NCBI RefSeq assembly: GCF_025685575.1
Contig: NZ_JAGSYD010000001.1
Location: 747,852 to 811,851 of the forward strand
From: Granulicella cerasi
Lineage (GTDB): Bacteria > Acidobacteriota > Terriglobia > Terriglobales > Acidobacteriaceae
Direction: 5' to 3'
DNA: 64,000 nucleotides
How positions within the stretch are numbered: the stretch's first letter is position 1; each line of letters begins with the position of its first letter. Shown here in pieces: positions 28,073 through 36,449 of the stretch. A program made the position numbers and the translations under genes. A model generated the notes under the pieces. The model ran no database searches. It saw only the letters and a program-made list of their open reading frames with translations, and was not told where the DNA came from.

Positions 28073-31000
28073 TTCACGGTCAGCGTGAGCGGCAGCGAGT
28101 GCGTAACGCCAGCCGCAGTGCCGCTCACCGTGAGTGTGTAGCTGCCGTTAGGCGTTGGCAGTTGCGTGCTGCCGGTGCCATTGCCCGGAGTCGTCCTTCC
28201 CGCGCCGCAGCCACTCAAGCTCATCAGCATCAGTAATGGCAGTACTCGAAGCAGTTTGCGGCGGTGTATGCAGAGCCAGAGCAGCGGCGTTGCAAGCGCA
28301 TAGAGTGTGAGGTCGCGCATCCACGGCAGCGTGTGGCGCTCGTTGTGAAGAGTGGCAACTCCGGTCGCCACGATGACGGAGACGTTGAGCGTAGAGCCGA
28401 GCGTTGCGGATGATGGCGACACCACGCAAGTAGCGTGTGCGGGAGCACCAGCACAGCTCAGGCTGACGCTGCTGGTCAGGCCGCTTACGGATGTCAGCCT
28501 CAACGGATACGTGGCACTGCCATTGGAGCCGCCGAGGCTCGCGGTCGTTGCGCCATTGGAGGTCAACGAGAAGTCGGCGCCTACACCGCTGAGCGCAGCG
28601 GACTTCGTCCCTGCGCTTGTGGTCGCAATGAGTGACCCCGTGCGTGCGCCCGCTGTCGTGGGCGAAAAGATAAGAGTGGCGCTGCAGGCCGCGCTTGCTG
28701 CGAGGGTGTTCGTGCAGTTGCTTGCGGCAAGGATGAAGTCGCCGGTCGGCGCGAGCGAGGTGATGCTGAGTGTGGCTCCGCCGTTGTTGGTGAGCGTGAC
28801 GACCTGCGCTGTCGAACTAAGGCCCACACCGATTTCGCCGAAGGCCATCGAAGATGGCGTGAGGCTTACGCCTGCCGGTGCGAGTCCGTTACCTGTGAGG
28901 GCGACCGTCTGCGAGCGAAACTGATCGCTCACAGTGAGTGTCGCGGTACGCGAGCCGACGGCAGCGGGTGCGAAGGCGACGCTGATGGCGCACGTGCTGT
29001 GCGCGGCCAGCGTCGCACCGCATCCGTTCGTTGCACTGAACTCCGCAGAGCCTGTCGCTGCGGTGATGAGGGTGAGCGCGTTGTCGCCGCTGTTGGTGAC
29101 GGTTACGTTTTGCGCAGCGCTGAGAGTGTTCAGTACCTGATCGCCAAAGCTCAACGCCGTGGGTGTGAGTGTGTCTGTCGCTGGCGCGTTGCCGGTGCCT
29201 GTCAGCAGAGCGGTCTGTGTGCCAGCGGAGTCCACAACGGTGAGTGTGCCGCTGCGTGTGCCGCTTGCCGAAGGCGCGAATGTCACGCTGATCGAGCAGG
29301 AGTTCTGCGACGTGATCGTCGTCGCGCAGGTGTTGCCTGCGATGGCGAAGTCACCGCTCACTATGGTGCTGTTGATCGTTGCGGTGTTGCCGCCAGTGTT
29401 GGCGATGTTGATGATCTGCGCCGCGCTCGTCTGGTTCACTGTGGTGGCGGGAAAGGTGAGCGATGCGGGCGTGAGCACTACCGTGGCAGGCGTTGTGCCA
29501 GTGCCGCTCAGCGCGATGGTGGCCTGGCCGCCGCTCACATTGGCGTAGAGAGTGAGTGTGCCGCTGCGCGTGCCGATCGTGGTGGGAACAAACGCGACTT
29601 GAATCGTGCACGTACTGCCAACGGCGAGAGTCTGCGCGGCGCAGTTGTCCGTTTCAGTGAAGTCGCCGCTCACGATGAGTGATGTGATCGACAAAGCAGA
29701 CGAGCCGTTGCTCGTGACGGTGATGCTTTGCGTCGCGCTGATGCTGGCAACTTGTTGCGCGGAGAAGGTGAGCGCTGTTGGCGATACGCTCATGCCGGGT
29801 TGAGCGCTGGTCGTTGCTGCGAGCAGCGGCGTTTGCCATAGGCCGCGACCGTAGGTTCCCGCACGCAACATGCCGAGGCGGCCATCCCCTGTTGCGAGAT
29901 TTGCTGCCGTGGCGAGCGAGGTTACGGGAGCGTTCGGCAGCCCGGTGCCGAGCAGGTTCCAACATGAAGTCGTGCCGCAGGTGGTGATGCTTTGCGTCGC
30001 ATACACGCCTGAGTCCGTGGCTACATAGACGGTGTTCGCATCGTTCGGATCAACGGCGAGCGCGTTCGCGGGCGCGGCGGGAAGATTGCTTGTGATGTTG
30101 CTCCAGTGCGCACCGAAGTCCGTTGAGCGATAGACGTGAGGCGAGGTCGTGGTGGTCGTGCCGAAGCCCATCACGGTGGCGTATACGGTCGCACCGGTCG
30201 TGTCATGCGCATCGGCGACGACGGAGGAGATATCGAAGCCATCGGGGTTGAAGACGCCAGCGTTGCTTGCATCGTTCGTGACGGTGTTCTTCGCGAGGCC
30301 GGTCCATGGCGTCGCGTTCGTTGCCGTGTTTGCGGATTTCGTCATGAAGAGATGTCCGCCGAGCGCCGTAGTACCGCCGTCGAGCGTTCCGGCAAGACCC
30401 GCATAGAGCACGGGTGAGCCTGCGCTCTGTGCGTTCGACGAAATGACTGCAGCACCGCCTGCGGCGAGCGATCGCACGAGAGGGCCGTTGCTCGTGCAAG
30501 GCACTGCACCTCCGCTGAAACTTGTAGAGAGCGCGTTCGAGGTGCTCCACGTCGCGCCCGAGGAGGCCGGGCCTCGCCATGCGCGACAGGTTGCGGTGAT
30601 GAGGTTGGTCGTCAGCGCAGGGTCGAGCAGCGCGGGTGCATCGACGAGTGCGTTGTCGTTTGAAACCTCTGCGGCGCCGATCGTCGCCGCGCCGGTGAAG
30701 CTCGCGGCGTTGCAGCTTGCGCCGAGCGTGCAGGCCTTCAAGTTCACGCCTGCGCCGATCGTTGCGTACCAGTTGGAGGTGTTGTTGGCATCGATCAGCG
30801 GATAGCCGCCTTCGCCCGCGCAGAGTTGCGTCCACGCCGTGAGAGAGGAGGCCGCCGCTGTTGCGGCTGTGCCGTTCGCGCCGAGGCCGGCGAGGAGTGT
30901 GCCGCTGTCGTTGGGCGCTTGCGCAAAGCCTACGACCTCAGCGAGTGACCCGCCTGCGCCGAGTTGCGCGTTGAGGTTGTCGAAGTGGGTGGCATCGCTG

Positions 31001-32694
31001 CTTGCGCAGGCTGAGCCGGTTTGCGCGACGCCGTCGGTCGAGCGCCACAGGCCGCCGTCGTTGCCGAGGAAAAGGAGAGGCGTTCCGCTATTCAGCGCGA
31101 GGGCCGCGATCGCGTGTTGGGCGGGCGCGACTCTGGCGGGAGCCGCGCAGCCGTTCGACGCGTTCGTGGTGTTGCGCCAGGTGCAGCTAGTCGCGTTGTC
31201 CGCAAGCGCACAGCGGTATAGGTCGATAGTGCCTGCGAAGAGCAGAGTGCCGGTGGCGGTAGGCGCCGCGGTGAGCGTGAGGTTGTAGTCGCCCTGCGTG
31301 ATGACGGGGCTCGTAGTGCTGACGTCGAGACTGCCGGCGTCGAGCTTCGTTGTGAACGTTGGGGTGCTGCTCGCGCAGGTTCCGCTGGAGTTCATGCTGC
31401 AGAGGTCTTGCCACAGGCCCTGGTCGCTGTTGCTGCTATCGACGGTCAGCGCGTAGAGGTCGCCCGTCGCTGGTTGCACGGCCAGCGCTCCACGAAAGAT
31501 CGGACAGTTCGCGGAGCCGAGGCCGTTCGCGCCCACCGGGCAGTTTGTCGTGGTCAAAGCTGTTCCGGGTTGATGCGTGAGTCGCGTCCACGTCACGCCG
31601 TCGGTGCTGGAGTAGTAGCCATGTGCGCGCACGGCGGCGAAGAAGCTCGCGCGTTGTGCGTCCCAGACCACGGAGGTCGCAGCATTGCCGGTGACGCTCG
31701 TCGTGGAAGGCTGTGGTGTCTGTACGGTGTTGGCTCCGTCGTAGAGCGTTGCCATCTTCCAGGTCACGCCTGCGTCGGTGGAGTAGTAGAGCCCCGCGAC
31801 TGAGGATGTTTGCGTCGCGCCGACGTCCGCGGCCTGCGGCGAAGTGGTGAACGCGGCGACAACGAGCGTCGGTGTCTTGCTGCTCCACGCGAGCCCCGCA
31901 GTGCTCAAGCCGACGAAAGAATGCTTGCCGTTCGCGCCGTCGTTAGAGCTTTGCAGAAGCGTCCACGTTGCGCCGCCGTCAGCGGAGCGAAGCAGGCCTT
32001 CACCGTAGAGTGAGTCGGTCGCATCGTTCGGGTCGCCTGTGCCCGCGAGTACGATGCCGTTGCTCACCGGTTGCACTGCCACTGCGCCGATGGAGAGTGA
32101 TGGAGTGATGCTCGCGCCTGCGCTTTGGCTGAAGACGGAAAGCGTGTCGGTCAGCGGCGCGAATGTGACTGCGCCGGCGGCACCCCCGGCGTTGGTGGAC
32201 TTCCACACACCGCCGCCGGTCGTGCCGAGGAAGAGGGTGTTGCCGGTGGTATCGCTGGCGTCGAAGGCGATCGAGGTGACGCGACCGGTGACGTTGCCGT
32301 AGCTCACGCTCAAGACCGAGGATGGCCCAAGCGGCGTCCACGCTGCGGTAAGGTTTGCGTTGCGGGGCTTCAGCAGCAGCGCCGCGTGTTGCGCCTGGGC
32401 GCGAAGCTCCGCAGCCGCATCGGCTTGTCCGCGCACGTTGGTGCGGCCGGCGAGATGCTTGCGCGCCTGCAATGCGTGCGCGTCGGGCGGAGGTTGCTGC
32501 GCGTGCAGCGACGGCATCGCGAGCATGACGAACATGCTGCGCGACAGGAATTTTCTGCGCTGCGAAGCGCGTAGGAAGCTCGCGAAACGGCTCAACGGCG
32601 GGCTCACAAAATCAGGATGGACGCGACGAAGACACATGGCCGCGATGCTCTCTGCGCGTCGGCTTCCAGGATTCGCGTTCTGAATGAAACGCAT
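28069..32694 (-). CDS. Giant secreted protein with sialidase-like propeller and ASH-type repeats
   Basis: A 1541-residue predicted extracellular or surface protein. A signal-like segment (about residues 47-66, RKFLSRSMFVMLAMPSLHAQ) follows a basic leader. Residues about 120-950 carry repeated GGGVWKSTNAGG, GLLRSADGGATWT and VYRSTDFGAHWS motifs, the Asp-box/BNR blades of sialidase-like or VPS10-like propellers. Residues about 965-1375 hold four repeats of about 100 residues (pattern LTFSAQQV...TCTIQVAFVPTT...GTLTL), the choice-of-anchor-D/ASH Ig-like type. The C-terminus has a hydrophobic stretch, a HRRKLLR basic patch, a second hydrophobic stretch ending LSGCGAG, then a short Ig-like tail. 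Catalytic sialidase residues are not evident, so binding or adhesion is more likely than hydrolysis. The start is uncertain, with no clear ribosome site. Confidence 0.75.
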   Translation of the reverse strand: MRFIQNANPGSRRAESIAAMCLRRVHPDFVSPPLSRFASFLRASQRRKFLSRSMFVMLAMPSLHAQQPPPDAHALQARKHLAGRTNVRGQADAAAELRAQAQHAALLLKPRNANLTAAWTPLGPSSVLSVSYGNVTGRVTSIAFDASDTTGNTLFLGTTGGGVWKSTNAGGAAGAVTFAPLTDTLSVFSQSAGASITPSLSIGAVAVQPVSNGIVLAGTGDPNDATDSLYGEGLLRSADGGATWTLLQSSNDGANGKHSFVGLSTAGLAWSSKTPTLVVAAFTTSPQAADVGATQTSSVAGLYYSTDAGVTWKMATLYDGANTVQTPQPSTTSVTGNAATSVVWDAQRASFFAAVRAHGYYSSTDGVTWTRLTHQPGTALTTTNCPVGANGLGSANCPIFRGALAVQPATGDLYALTVDSSNSDQGLWQDLCSMNSSGTCASSTPTFTTKLDAGSLDVSTTSPVITQGDYNLTLTAAPTATGTLLFAGTIDLYRCALADNATSCTWRNTTNASNGCAAPARVAPAQHAIAALALNSGTPLLFLGNDGGLWRSTDGVAQTGSACASSDATHFDNLNAQLGAGGSLAEVVGFAQAPNDSGTLLAGLGANGTAATAAASSLTAWTQLCAGEGGYPLIDANNTSNWYATIGAGVNLKACTLGASCNAASFTGAATIGAAEVSNDNALVDAPALLDPALTTNLITATCRAWRGPASSGATWSTSNALSTSFSGGAVPCTSNGPLVRSLAAGGAAVISSNAQSAGSPVLYAGLAGTLDGGTTALGGHLFMTKSANTATNATPWTGLAKNTVTNDASNAGVFNPDGFDISSVVADAHDTTGATVYATVMGFGTTTTTSPHVYRSTDFGAHWSNITSNLPAAPANALAVDPNDANTVYVATDSGVYATQSITTCGTTSCWNLLGTGLPNAPVTSLATAANLATGDGRLGMLRAGTYGRGLWQTPLLAATTSAQPGMSVSPTALTFSAQQVASISATQSITVTSNGSSALSITSLIVSGDFTETDNCAAQTLAVGSTCTIQVAFVPTTIGTRSGTLTLYANVSGGQATIALSGTGTTPATVVLTPASLTFPATTVNQTSAAQIINIANTGGNTATINSTIVSGDFAIAGNTCATTITSQNSCSISVTFAPSASGTRSGTLTVVDSAGTQTALLTGTGNAPATDTLTPTALSFGDQVLNTLSAAQNVTVTNSGDNALTLITAATGSAEFSATNGCGATLAAHSTCAISVAFAPAAVGSRTATLTVSDQFRSQTVALTGNGLAPAGVSLTPSSMAFGEIGVGLSSTAQVVTLTNNGGATLSITSLAPTGDFILAASNCTNTLAASAACSATLIFSPTTAGARTGSLIATTSAGTKSAALSGVGADFSLTSNGATTASLGGSNGSATYPLRLTSVSGLTSSVSLSCAGAPAHATCVVSPSSATLGSTLNVSVIVATGVATLHNERHTLPWMRDLTLYALATPLLWLCIHRRKLLRVLPLLMLMSLSGCGAGRTTPGNGTGSTQLPTPNGSYTLTVSGTAAGVTHSLPLTLTVN
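28575..29800 (-). repeat. Four in-frame ASH/choice-of-anchor-D repeats
   Basis: The coding sequence of the giant secreted protein holds four consecutive units of about 300 bases each. Their translated cores are S-P-x-x-L-T-F...TVTNSG...C.....L..G.TC.I.V.F.P...G.R.G.L.V.......ALSGTG. The units diverge in sequence, so they are protein-domain repeats rather than recent DNA duplications. Confidence 0.65.
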
Positions 32695-32794
32695 ACTTAG
32701 GAAAGCGTGTCGAAGATTAACTGCGGCTTAGATGGCGGTGTCGCGTGATTGAGGCGAGTGTATCAAGGCGCTGTGCTTGCACCAAGTGCGCCGC

Positions 32795-33769
32795 TTACCA
32801 GAGCGCGGTGTGGTCTGGATCGAGCTGGCTTTCCTGCACGGTGGCAGGCTCGGAGCCGAGTGGCTCATCGCGCAACGCACTGCGGTGCTTATCGTTCGGG
32901 ACGAGCACAATCGTCTGCTCATGCTTGTCGCGCAGCACCACGAGCGAAAGCACGCTGCCACGCATCGCGCGCAGGTGCCGTGTCCAGTCGGAGGTCGTGC
33001 GCATGGCGACGTTGTCGACGCGCAGCACGATGTCGCCGGCGTGGATGCCCGCGGCAGCGGCGGGGCTGTTCGGCACCACCGTGTGGACCAGAAGACCCAT
33101 GCCTGCGGGCGCGCCAAAAAACGTTGCAAGCTGCGGCTCCATCGTGTCCATGCCCAGCCCGGTGAACGGGCCAGTGTGCAGCATGTTGAGTAGCTGCTGC
33201 GTGCGTGAGCTTGCAGGCGGCGGCGCGGTTTCCACCGCATAGCCGTCGGACATGAAGCCATGCGCGACACCGGCCGCAGGTGGCGGAGGTGCTGCAGCGG
33301 CGAGGTGTTGCATGGCGGAGCGCTCTACGTCGTCACGGCTGGTGAGCCTGGTGTTCACCGTCATCGCCTGGCCGTTGCGCACGACCTCCAGCGCGATGCT
33401 CGCGCCTGCACCCGCATCGTGGATCAGCTTGCGCAGCGTGACGGAGTTGTCGACGGCCTGTCCGTTCAACGCGACGATGATGTCATGCGGCCGCAAACCA
33501 GCGCGGCCTGCGGGGCCATCGTGGTCGACCATCGCCACTTCCGCGCCGTGGATGCCGCGCAGACGCAGCGATGCGGCCTGTTCATCGGTGACGTCGTGAA
33601 ACTCGATGCCGAGGTAGCCTTGCTGCGACTTCTGCGCGCCAGTGTGTCCGGAGGCTGCGTGCGAGTTTGCGTGTGCGGTAGAGGCACGCAAGGCGCCCGG
33701 TGCAAACGCCAACAGCAGCAGCGCGAGGGCTGCTGCTTGCTGTCGGCTCCTGTTGCGGGTTGCTGTCAT
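32795..33769 (-). CDS. Secreted protein with two PDZ domains
   Basis: A 324-residue protein. A signal peptide (about 1-30, ALALLLLAFAPGALRASTA) precedes a His/Ala-rich spacer. The first PDZ (about 50-140) contains GYLGIEFHDVT and GPAGRAGLRPHDIIVALNGQ. The second (about 200-295) contains GMGLLVHTVVPNSPAAAAGIHAGDIVLRVDN. No protease domain is present, so this is not an HtrA protease; it may be a periplasmic sensor or scaffold. It lies 10 bases after the putative anti-sigma gene and is most likely in the ECF sigma operon. PDZ proteins in sigmaE-type systems bind exposed C-termini of misfolded envelope proteins. Such a role here is inference. Confidence 0.8.
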   Translation of the reverse strand: MTATRNRSRQQAAALALLLLAFAPGALRASTAHANSHAASGHTGAQKSQQGYLGIEFHDVTDEQAASLRLRGIHGAEVAMVDHDGPAGRAGLRPHDIIVALNGQAVDNSVTLRKLIHDAGAGASIALEVVRNGQAMTVNTRLTSRDDVERSAMQHLAAAAPPPPAAGVAHGFMSDGYAVETAPPPASSRTQQLLNMLHTGPFTGLGMDTMEPQLATFFGAPAGMGLLVHTVVPNSPAAAAGIHAGDIVLRVDNVAMRTTSDWTRHLRAMRGSVLSLVVLRDKHEQTIVLVPNDKHRSALRDEPLGSEPATVQESQLDPDHTALW

Positions 33770-33779
33770 TCAGATGGCC

Positions 33780-34745
33780 TTACTGTACGTCGCCGACGCC
33801 TTGCAGCACCTGGAACGATGCGGTGCGGATCGCCGGGTTCGCGTCCTGCGAGCTGACCGTGCGTAGCGCCTGGCGAACGCTGGTGTCTGCGCCCACGGGC
33901 GAAAGCAGCGAGACGGCCTGCGTGCGCACCTGTGCCGAGCCGTCGTGCATCATCGCGCTCACCACGGCGTCGCGCACCTGCTCGTCCTCGGTCACATAGG
34001 GCTGCAATCCTTCGAGCGCCTTCAGGCGAACGGTCGGGCTCTTGTCATAGTGCAGGGAGGCGAGCAGTGCGCCGCGCACGCTGTCACCCTTGCCGGTCGC
34101 TGCATCGCAGCCGCGACCCATACGGCACTGCGCCGAGAGCATGGCTACAGACTGTGCGTGCACTTCGTTGTCGGTGGCGAGCTTGGTGCCGAGCATCAGC
34201 AACTGGCGAATCTGCGGATCATCGAGCGAGCCCTGTACGGACTCCGGCACGAGGCGGTTGTACTTCACCTGCACCAGACCGCTGTCCGGCGTTTCCACGA
34301 TTCCTGAAACATTCGCGATCGGTCCTTGATTGCCGCTCGCCACGACGACCGGCTGCGGCAGCTTGGGCTCGTTGGCGATCTGGTAGCGAGCGACGGCGGT
34401 GCCGCCGATGAAGCCTGCGCCGATCAGCAGCGTGGCCAGCGCTGGAGCGCCGCGCATCACACCCTGCCAGCGGAAGAAGTTGGCGACGAAGCGCTGCTTC
34501 CACGAGCGCGGTGGCATGGCGTCGAGCGCGTCCTCGAGCCTCATGCGTGAAGCGGCCAGCAAGTTCGGGCTTGGCTCCACGACCGTGTCGAGGTCGAGCT
34601 CGCGGTGGAGAATCTCCAGCGCGTTCCACTCGCGACGACAGTCCTCGCATCCGCCGATGTGCCGCTCTACCGCCAGCACCAGATCGTCGGGGAGTTCGCC
34701 GTACTGCGCGAGCACCATGTTTTCCTGCACCCGATCACACGTCAT
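33780..34745 (-). CDS. Putative zinc-finger anti-sigma factor with HEAT-like repeats
   Basis: A 321-residue predicted membrane protein. The N-terminus has the zf-HC2 pattern: Cys3, then HIGGCEDC with His28, Cys32 and Cys35, typical of anti-sigma domains. A single hydrophobic segment (about 98-118, GAPALATLLIGAGFIGGTAV) divides the cytoplasmic domain from an outer part. That part contains helical repeats such as SPTVRLKALEGLQPYVTEDEQVRDAVVSAMMHDGSAQVRTQAVSLL, resembling HEAT/PBS-lyase repeats. It lies directly downstream of an ECF sigma gene (90 bases) and upstream of a PDZ protein gene. The HEAT repeats outside the membrane could sense a protein ligand. The anti-sigma role is inferred from the zinc finger and gene order. 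Confidence 0.82.
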   Translation of the reverse strand: MTCDRVQENMVLAQYGELPDDLVLAVERHIGGCEDCRREWNALEILHRELDLDTVVEPSPNLLAASRMRLEDALDAMPPRSWKQRFVANFFRWQGVMRGAPALATLLIGAGFIGGTAVARYQIANEPKLPQPVVVASGNQGPIANVSGIVETPDSGLVQVKYNRLVPESVQGSLDDPQIRQLLMLGTKLATDNEVHAQSVAMLSAQCRMGRGCDAATGKGDSVRGALLASLHYDKSPTVRLKALEGLQPYVTEDEQVRDAVVSAMMHDGSAQVRTQAVSLLSPVGADTSVRQALRTVSSQDANPAIRTASFQVLQGVGDVQ

Positions 34746-34835
34746 CGTTGCGTCCTCTTCACTAGCTCTCTCAAATGGCCCTGTACTGCTTTTGCCGACG
34801 AGGTACGTTGCCCCGTGCGGCTGGTGTTGCCTTAC

Positions 34836-35603
34836 TTACCGCACGTCGGCGAGTCTCGCCCGCAGCTTGCGCGTGGCGCGGAAGAGTGTGTTCTTCGCCG
34901 TCTCTTCCGTGGTTGAGAGCATCTCGCCAATCGTCCTCAACTTCAAACCCTGGTAATGCTTCAGCTCGAAGACCATCCGCTCGCGCGGGGTCAGGTCATC
35001 GAGCGCTTCCTTGATGGCCGTGGCCATCGTCTTGCGATCGAGTTCGCGCGCCGGATTGTGGCTGGCGCGGTCGTCGGCCATATGCGCAAGCAGGTCGATC
35101 TCGTCGCCATCGCTGTCGAGCACGGTGGAGGCGTCTTCCTTGCGGCTCTTGCGGCGGCGAAGCTGGTCCAGGCACAGGTTCGTCACGATGCGGTAGAGCC
35201 ACGTGTAGAACGAGCACTCGAAGCGGAAGTTCGACAGGTGCCGGTAGGCCTTGATGAAGGCGTCCTGATGCACGTCCTGCGCGTCTTCCTCGTTGCCCAG
35301 CATGTGCAGCGCGAGTCGCAGCACGCTGCGGTCATAGCGACGCACGAGCGTGTCAAAAGCCGAGCGCTCGCCCTTCTGCGCGGCGCGGATCAGCTCGTCA
35401 TCTTCGGCGCGCTGCTGTTGGCGCAGTTCTACCTGTTCGGCGCTCAGCCGACCACGGGCGCCCATTTGTGCGACAGCCTTCATAGCTGGCGCTGATTCTA
35501 CGCCACTTGCCGCTGCGGCGCGTGTCTCGTCCAGGCCCACGGAAAACGGGCTCGGTCGGCGGCCGGGGCCGCCAGGCAGTGCGAATGCTTCGGTTGCGCT
35601 CAT
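34836..35603 (-). CDS. ECF-type RNA polymerase sigma factor
   Basis: A 255-residue protein with an unusual N-terminal extension of about 65 residues before region 2. Region 2 (about 70-150) includes FDTLVRRYDRSVLRLALHML, NEEDAQDVHQDAFIKAYRHL and SFYTWLYRIVTNLCLDQLRR. Region 4 (about 195-250) includes LTPRERMVFELKHYQGLKLRTIGEML and TTEETAKNTLFRATRKL, a helix-turn-helix for -35 binding. It directs transcription of a stress or envelope regulon and is probably held by the zinc-finger protein encoded next. The ATG at 35603 starts the long form. A shorter form from an internal Met (MKAVAQMG) is possible. It is divergent from the RNase HI gene. Confidence 0.9.
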   Translation of the reverse strand: MSATEAFALPGGPGRRPSPFSVGLDETRAAAASGVESAPAMKAVAQMGARGRLSAEQVELRQQQRAEDDELIRAAQKGERSAFDTLVRRYDRSVLRLALHMLGNEEDAQDVHQDAFIKAYRHLSNFRFECSFYTWLYRIVTNLCLDQLRRRKSRKEDASTVLDSDGDEIDLLAHMADDRASHNPARELDRKTMATAIKEALDDLTPRERMVFELKHYQGLKLRTIGEMLSTTEETAKNTLFRATRKLRARLADVR

Positions 35604-35720
35604 CGTTCTGTCTGACTCCGGAGTCAGGTACGTCGTACATCGGTTTGGACGGGGAGCGGCAGCGAAGGTGAGCAGGCAATTTCAGCCTTTCCAGAGGCGC
35701 TTCCACTAGACTCGGAGGCG

Positions 35721-36407
35721 ATGTCTGGCAATCTTTTTGGCAACGATCCCGTCCCTTCCGAGCCCGCTGCGGCTTCTGACAGCGAATGGCTCACCGCGCA
35801 CTGCGATGGTGGCTCGCGCGGCAACCCCGGCCCGGCCGGTTTCGGAGCGGTGGTTGTGTCGCCGAAGGGCGAAAATCTGGCCGAGCTTAGCGAATTCCTC
35901 GGTATTTTCACGAACAACGTCGCAGAGTACCGTGGGCTGCTCTCGGTGTTGGAGTGGGTCGTGAAAAACGGCTACAAGCGCGTGCGCGTTGTGTCGGATT
36001 CGCTGCTGATGGTCAATCAGATCAACGGCAAATACAAGGTGAACTCGCCTGATCTGCGTGAGCTTTGGATGCAGGCGCGCGGCATGATCAAACAGCTCGA
36101 TGGCTTCGAGATCACGCACGCGCTGCGCCATAAGAACAAGGACGCCGACCGCCTTGCCAACGAGGCGATGGACCGCGGCACGGGCAAGCCTGCTGCCGGT
36201 CGTCCCGCTGCGGCGATCCCGTATCCGAAGGCGCCTGGCGCGCCGCAGCCGCCGAGTGCGGGTGGAAGCGCGCCTCGTCCTGCCGCTGCCCCCGTGGCGA
36301 GTGGTTCGGGCAAGATGTTCCGCGGTTTTGTACGCGACGGACAGGTGCATCTGCTGGGCGACGCGCGTCTGCCGGATGGCGTATTCGTCAAAGTCGTCGT
36401 CGAGTAG
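35721..36407 (+). CDS. Ribonuclease HI-family protein with C-terminal extension
   Basis: A 228-residue protein. The RNase H fold occupies about 20-155, with the acidic set in CDGGSRGNPGPAG, NNVAEYRGLL, VVSDSLLMVNQ and HKNKDADRLANEAMD. It would cleave RNA in RNA-DNA hybrids. This is the RnhA-like subgroup lacking the basic protrusion of E. coli RNase HI. A Pro/Ala-rich linker (about 160-195) leads to a C-terminal module, MFRGFVRDGQVHLLGDARLP then DGVFVKVVVE. That module resembles small AF2212/DUF104 antitoxin-like beta proteins. The resemblance is by eye only. The ATG has GGAGG 3 bases upstream. It is divergent from the sigma gene. Confidence 0.88.
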   Translation: MSGNLFGNDPVPSEPAAASDSEWLTAHCDGGSRGNPGPAGFGAVVVSPKGENLAELSEFLGIFTNNVAEYRGLLSVLEWVVKNGYKRVRVVSDSLLMVNQINGKYKVNSPDLRELWMQARGMIKQLDGFEITHALRHKNKDADRLANEAMDRGTGKPAAGRPAAAIPYPKAPGAPQPPSAGGSAPRPAAAPVASGSGKMFRGFVRDGQVHLLGDARLPDGVFVKVVVE

Positions 36408-36449
36408 GTTTGCTCGTTGTGAGCTGTGTCTTCAGGTCGCGCTAACCCT

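Noticed and set aside
28069..32694. Classification of the giant secreted protein as an active sialidase
   Set aside because: Asp-box-like blades are present, but I could not find the Arg triad, Tyr/Glu pair or N-terminal FRIP motif of sialidases.
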